NCBI GenBank assembly: GCA_025435555.1
Contig: JAIWWG010000001.1
Span: 930,001-994,000 of the forward strand
From: Chytriomyces cf. hyalinus JEL632
Taxonomy: Eukaryota; Chytridiomycota; Chytridiomycetes; Chytridiales; Chytriomycetaceae
Direction of reading: 5' to 3'
Length of the DNA stretch: 64,000 nt
Shown here: positions 59,705-64,000 of the stretch, piece by piece
How positions within the stretch are numbered: position 1 is the stretch's first letter
Layout of the letters: each line of letters starts with the position of its first letter
Position numbers and translations under genes: made by a program
Notes under the pieces: generated by a model
What the model was told of the DNA's origin: nothing
Database searches by the model: none
What the model saw: the letters and a program-made list of their open reading frames with translations, nothing else

Positions 59705-61774
59705 TCACTTCTTAATGTCTCCACTTTGAAGTGAAAAAGTGTTGCCAATATCATCCACATTCCACGTCATTTTTCCATCCGCCAAGTCTTTGCTGGTAGC
59801 ACTTAATAACACGTCCCTCCTGCCAGCAACGTACACACTTTTATCGATAACTTGCTGCTTCAACTCGCTCAACTTTGCCGGCTCAAACTGACTTTCAAGC
59901 AACCCTGAAAGCTGCTCTACAGCCATCTCGAGGTCACGTTGATTGTCTTCAAACAAAAGTGTCGTGTTACTCCGTGTCAGATAATATGCAAATGAATAGG
60001 TCCATTTGAGCGTGTTGCGCGCTTCAAGAAGCGTTTCTTTGGCAGACTTCATGAATTGAACCTGGATCCAGGACATGTCGCTCGTTTTCTGCATTTCCTG
60101 CATTTTTAATTCGATTTTTTCGCTCAGATCCTTATCGAGTTTGGCGCTCAGTTCGTGGTTGGCGTATCGGTTGAAGTACTGCAAGACCGATAAATATTTT
60201 GTTACTTTAGGGAGAGATAGGGAGGTCTGCGTACATGTAGGTATCGTTCAAGAAGCGCCCGCGATTTTGCCTGGTTGTCCCTCGCATCTATTCCTGCTTT
60301 TTCGTCGAATCGATTGCAGTTGTACCATTGTGTACCGTGATCCGTCCAAGGTCCCATGCACACCCAGCAGAATCTGGCAGTATGTAAAAGATTGCCGATT
60401 TTTTAAAAAAAATCAACCAGCTGGAAATGAAGGGGGTATAACAAACTCGTATTTGCATTTGCGACATGTCATATGATTGCAGCCTCCATTCTTTTCAATG
60501 GTTGATTGGCATTTTTCACACTCTTTCTGTGGACAAGACGATTCAGTTGTAATTTCGCGGCAGTGAAGGAGAGAAGTAGAATACTCAACAGTATTTGCGG
60601 ATATCCAGTTGGCGGTTTCGCTGTCATCGGCGCATTTTTTAAGCCACAATTTGACGAGACTGCACGGACAAGGTTGATGGTCAGACAAGGAGCAGCCAAA
60701 ACAGAAGCGGTGACCGTCGCCGCATGCAACTGAGGGAACAATTTCGTCCAGCTGCGACTGTAATACGCGACATTCAACGGCGTATTCGCTGTGGACACAT
60801 TGTTATATTGGTAAATAAATGAACCAACACCCCACTTTATCTTCAATGGACTAACCAGTTTGGGTAGGGACACCATTTCAAGAACTTGTTGTCATCTACA
60901 TAGGTTCTAAGCAAGAGAGTCTGGTACCTGTAGCCGGATTAGCGCATCACCCACCATACTTGAAAACGAAACATGTACTTTTCAAATACGGGCGCTTCCA
61001 CCAGCAACTGCACAGTCTTTTCGTCCACAATGAGGGAGCAAGCAGCGTTGAGACACTGGATGCGGCGTGACTCGCCTTCCTCAGCAATCTTGATGGTGAG
61101 GTACCTGGAGTAGCACGGCTGGCAGTGTCTGTGACCGCACTCGAGCGCAAGCGTTGATTCGGGCTCGTCGTCATAGCAGACCGGACACTCGAACGGCCGC
61201 GTCTGCATCAGCCGTGGTTGTTTGCCCGCATCCACAATCACGCCCGCCGATGCGCAAACAGCGCGCGAGTCGCCATCCGCGTAGAAGCGGTCGATAAGTC
61301 TGTCGCAAGTGTTTCGTGAGAAATAAAAATTACGAATGCAGCTGGATGAGTCATACCTGTCCTTGTTCCACTTGAAGTGTCTCAGCAGAGTCGCGGCGGT
61401 TGAGGGCAAGCAGCCGATAATGCCACTGACGTGATCTACCGCCGCAGCCTGTCTCTGCGTAATATCCGCGACAGACAGCACCGCGTGCGGAATCTGTCGC
61501 ATAAGCGCAGTAAAAGCGCGTGGGCAGGACAGCGAAGGAAACACAGTCAACAGAGCACAAAATAGGACCAACAAAGAAAGAGCACAGCAAGTACCTCATG
61601 GCCCTTTCGAGTGTGTCTCTCCGTCACCACGGGCTCGAATAAGGACTCTTCGTCGCCGTTGGCATTGGCATGGTCGTCGTCGAACTGGTCGTCGTCGTCT
61701 TCCGCGTATTCGTAGCTCATGCTCATGCTCATGCTGATGCTCTGCTCCTCGTCGGATTCGCCAATGTCGCTCAT
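59705..61774 (-). CDS. Ariadne-type RBR E3 ubiquitin ligase
   Basis: RING-between-RING ligase that works with neddylated cullin-RING ligases and UbcH7-type E2s. About six exons from 61774. An acidic N terminus ([14 protein letters not shown]) and a UBA-like region ([31 protein letters not shown]) come first. RING1 is [12 protein letters not shown]...[13 protein letters not shown] includes [19 protein letters not shown], and RING2 is [19 protein letters not shown], where the Cys in GGCNHM is the catalytic residue, then [13 protein letters not shown] after a splice. The C-terminal Ariadne domain follows ([41 protein letters not shown]). Domain order is complete. Divergent from VMA21. Confidence 0.92.
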
Positions 61775-61827
61775 CGTGCTTATTCTGCGTGCGTAAAATA
61801 AATATTTATTTTTTCTTCATTCGTAAA
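61775..61827. promoter_or_regulatory. Divergent ARIH1-like/VMA21 promoter interval
   Basis: The start codons are 53 bp apart. The interval contains TAAAATAAATATTTATTTTTTC (about 61793-61814), similar to A/T elements in other divergent gaps here. Role inferred. Confidence 0.45.
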
Positions 61828-62436
61828 ATGTCCACACTCAGAAAGCGAAACACAGTCACCTCCTCCACCGCCCCCGCGCAGGAAACCAAGCAGCCTGTTC
61901 TCCCTGCTTCCCGCAAGCTTACATCGAATGCAAGCCCAGTAATCCCCGCGTGAGTGAGCAAATGGTCGGTCGAACCCATGTTCTTAAAAAGTATTTCAAA
62001 GTTCTGTTCTCGCGAAAGTCGCCTTTTTCACTGTCCTTATGTTCACTCTCCCCATCGGAGTATACTACGCCACAATTGATCGCTTGTTTGCTGGTGCGTT
62101 TCTCCCTCATTTTTTGTTGCTGTTTTTGACCTTGCTGACACGGCTATAAAAGGTGAATCTCTCTACTCAGCAATCTGCGCAGTGGTGGCTGCGAATTTGG
62201 TCTTGGTTGCGTACATTGTGGTTGCATTTTTGGAGGATGACGGAGATCAAACCCACTCCGAAAACTCGAATCGAAACTATGCTGGCCTCGCGAAACCCAT
62301 TCAAAAAAAGAGGGTGGAAAAAGTTGACAAAGTTATCGATGGCATGATCAAGGAAAGCGGCCGTCCGAAAACAGATGTGCCTAAGACCGATACTGATGCA
62401 ACTGATGAGGCAGAGGCAGCGTCGAAAGAGAAGTGA
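61828..62436 (+). CDS. VMA21: V-ATPase assembly factor Vma21
   Basis: ER membrane chaperone for the V0 sector of the vacuolar ATPase. Three exons: 61828 to about 61949, about 62006-62095 and about 62154-62436. Splicing gives SVLAKVAFFTVLMFTLPIGVYYATIDRLFA followed by GESLYSAICAVVAANLVLVAYIVVAFLED, two TM helices joined by a short turn as in Vma21. The C-terminal cytosolic tail is longer than in yeast and charged, ending SKEK, a possible variant of a dilysine ER-retrieval signal. The N-terminal 40 residues are Ser/Thr/Pro rich. Confidence 0.83.
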
Positions 62437-62613
62437 CAAAGTCATGATCTGTGACTGGCATGAATCATTGTACTTGTAAAGAAAATCATTTGCGACGAAA
62501 TAAAGCTCTGTGTACAAAGTCCTTGCAAAATGCTCGCGTTTTTTGGTTTCTGGGATTTAGTACCGGACAGCAGGCCATATCATCAATCGATTAGCGGTGA
62601 CTGAAACAACCCT
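62437..62613. other. Convergent 3' intergenic gap
   Basis: 177 bp between the VMA21 stop and the FANCD2 stop. AATAAA at about 62500-62505 is a likely polyadenylation signal for VMA21. No gene. Confidence 0.6.
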
Positions 62614-64000
62614 TTATTCATCTTCCTCTTCAACCGTCTCTGCGCTTTGAAATGATGGTTTGCTACCATCACGGAAACCTTGTTGAGTCAGAGTCAAACC
62701 CCCAGAAACCTTTTTCGTGAGCCCAACTCGACGTCCACCAGTCAGATGTTTTGAAAGGCCACCGCCTCCCAGGATTTGAGAGGGTCCAGGGCGAGCGACC
62801 TGATGTGCTTCTTCAAAAGACGGATGCTCTTGAATTTTTGGCTGCTTTACAGGAGGAGCCTGGCAAGTGAAATCATTAAGGCTTGATGGTTCCAAAGAAG
62901 TCAAATAACGAACAATTACAGGGGAATTTTCCTCCTCTTCTTCTTCTGAATCATTTGGCTCAGCTTCTTGCTTTCGCTTCTGTGCAAGGTTTCTTACCAA
63001 GGGCTGCTGTGGAGATTAGTAAATGCAGTTTCAAGATTGCGGCTGTCGAATACCTTCACATCCTCCTCCTCGCTCTCACTCTCATTTTCCTCTTCGTCGT
63101 CGCGATCATCATCATCCATAGCTTCTTGCGCGACAGAGTATCCCCCATTGCCATCGGCTGCTAATTCGTCTTCACCCTCGTCTTCAGAGCTTGACTCTCC
63201 ACCACGAGTTTGTTCTTCAGTTGCAGACTCTTCTTTCCGCTCCTTTTTCGATGGCTTTGCTTTGGTATTTTGCGGTCGATTTCGCACTTTTGCCTCCGGT
63301 TCGACAGGTTCCTCATTTTCAGTGTCGACAACTTCATCGTCGTTTTCTTCGTCAGAGTCGGCAATTTGAGATGAAATTTGCTCGCCTCGCAAGTTTTTGT
63401 GCTTCAGATTGGCTGATGAACAAACGAGAAGTCAAACAATTGAAACAAAAAAAAAAGGCGGTGAAAAATACCCATAATAAACGCGTTTCCGCGCTCATTG
63501 TCGACCATGAGCCTCTAAAAAAGATGACCCCAAAATTTTCGATCAGTACAACGATCGCAAATCAGAGAGCCCTATGGATTACCTTGACTTGAAAGATGAA
63601 GGCCTCCATGGACTTGCGAAGAGGTGGTATATGAGGCAGAATCAGAGATTCTCTTCCGGCTTTAAATTCATTCGATAAAGTCTGAAACAAACTGTAAGCA
63701 ACGCCCAAAATTAGTCAGAAAACTCACTTGCAAGATTCGAGTGCCTGTTTGAACATTTCTGAGCGCTGCAGTCACCTTTTCCTGCGAATCTTGAAGAGCT
63801 TTATCCAAAAACGGAATAATCCGCTTGACATACGACTGTAGGAAATTCTTGGAGTATTTCATCAGAGCTACAATCAGCTTGTGATCATGATTCCAAATCT
63901 TGCTGAAGTCTACGGCAGTGCTGAATGCTGCTCCGATGCGAACCACCTCTTCAATTTCGATGGTGCAGCTAGCGTTTTCAACAATGGACACGAGTTCAAC
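62614..64000 (-). CDS. FANCD2: FANCD2 homologue, C-terminal part
   Basis: C-terminal end of the Fanconi anaemia group D2 protein, which with FANCI clamps DNA at crosslinks; the N-terminal part, including the monoubiquitinated Lys, is outside the window. At least five exons are visible: (edge)-63730, about 63681-63584, about 63519-63470, about 63413-63055, and about 63007-62614. Diagnostic: IWNHDHKLIVALMKYSKNF, FLDKALQDSQEKV, a segment with PHIPPLRKSMEAFIFQVK, RLMVDNERGNAFIMG spliced to LKHKNLRGEQISSQIA, which mirrors NLKNRDLQGEEIISQ in human FANCD2. After this a long acidic tail (residues rich in Asp/Glu, with EEEEEENSP) continues further than in vertebrates and ends ETVEEEDE. Confidence 0.88.

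Overview
This is nuclear DNA of a eukaryote, most likely an early-diverging zoosporic fungus (Chytridiomycota-like). I infer this from very compact genes with many short introns (about 50-135 bp, GT...AG, often with a CTAA-type branch site), intergenic gaps often under 100 bp, and a mix of gene types. Fungus-leaning types include a WSC domain, LysM-like modules, a possible Zn2Cys6 factor, Tlg2, Scp160, Dhh1 and Vma21. Others are retained in animals and early fungi but lost from yeasts: FANCD2, PDXDC1, FAM135, a class A rhodopsin-type receptor and a P5B-like ATPase. All gene models are multi-exon reconstructions by eye from splice sites and reading frame; no transcript evidence was available.

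Layout. 0.4-7 kb (minus strand): wax synthase-like acyltransferase, SGF73/ataxin-7 SAGA subunit, possible Zn2Cys6 factor, rhodopsin-like receptor, TFIIH subunit MAT1/Tfb3. 7-11.4 kb (plus): Tlg2/syntaxin-16, a WSC-domain multi-pass membrane protein, prohibitin-1. 11.6-16 kb: FAM135-type esterase (minus) head-to-head with CSN4 (plus). 16.2-19.8 kb: a 1,115-residue protein with degenerate adenylate-kinase-like modules at the N terminus and a long repetitive coiled coil. 20.2-24.7 kb (minus): two tandem paralogues with myosin-V-type DIL domains and no motor. 24.7-30.1 kb (plus): an unrecognised small gene and a P4-ATPase lipid flippase. 30.3-35.7 kb (minus): an unknown acidic protein and PDXDC1. 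36.4-48 kb (plus): LysM-like membrane protein, vigilin/Scp160, Cmc1, P5B-like ATPase. 48.1-51 kb: complex I NDUFS7 (minus) head-to-head with eIF4B (plus). 51.4-59.2 kb (plus): proteasome Rpn3/PSMD3, a large WD40 protein, Dhh1/DDX6. 59.7-64 kb: Ariadne RBR E3 ligase (minus) head-to-head with Vma21 (plus), then the C-terminal part of FANCD2 (minus), which runs off the window.

The genes are ordinary housekeeping and trafficking genes without operon logic. Several are arranged as close divergent pairs (MAT1/TLG2, FAM135/CSN4, NDUFS7/eIF4B, ARIH1/VMA21) that probably share short bidirectional promoters. The most unusual items are the adenylate-kinase-like/coiled-coil fusion, the WSC plus multi-TM receptor-like protein, the lysine-less rhodopsin-like receptor, and the motorless DIL gene pair. 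I saw no tRNA, rRNA, CRISPR array or intact mobile element.
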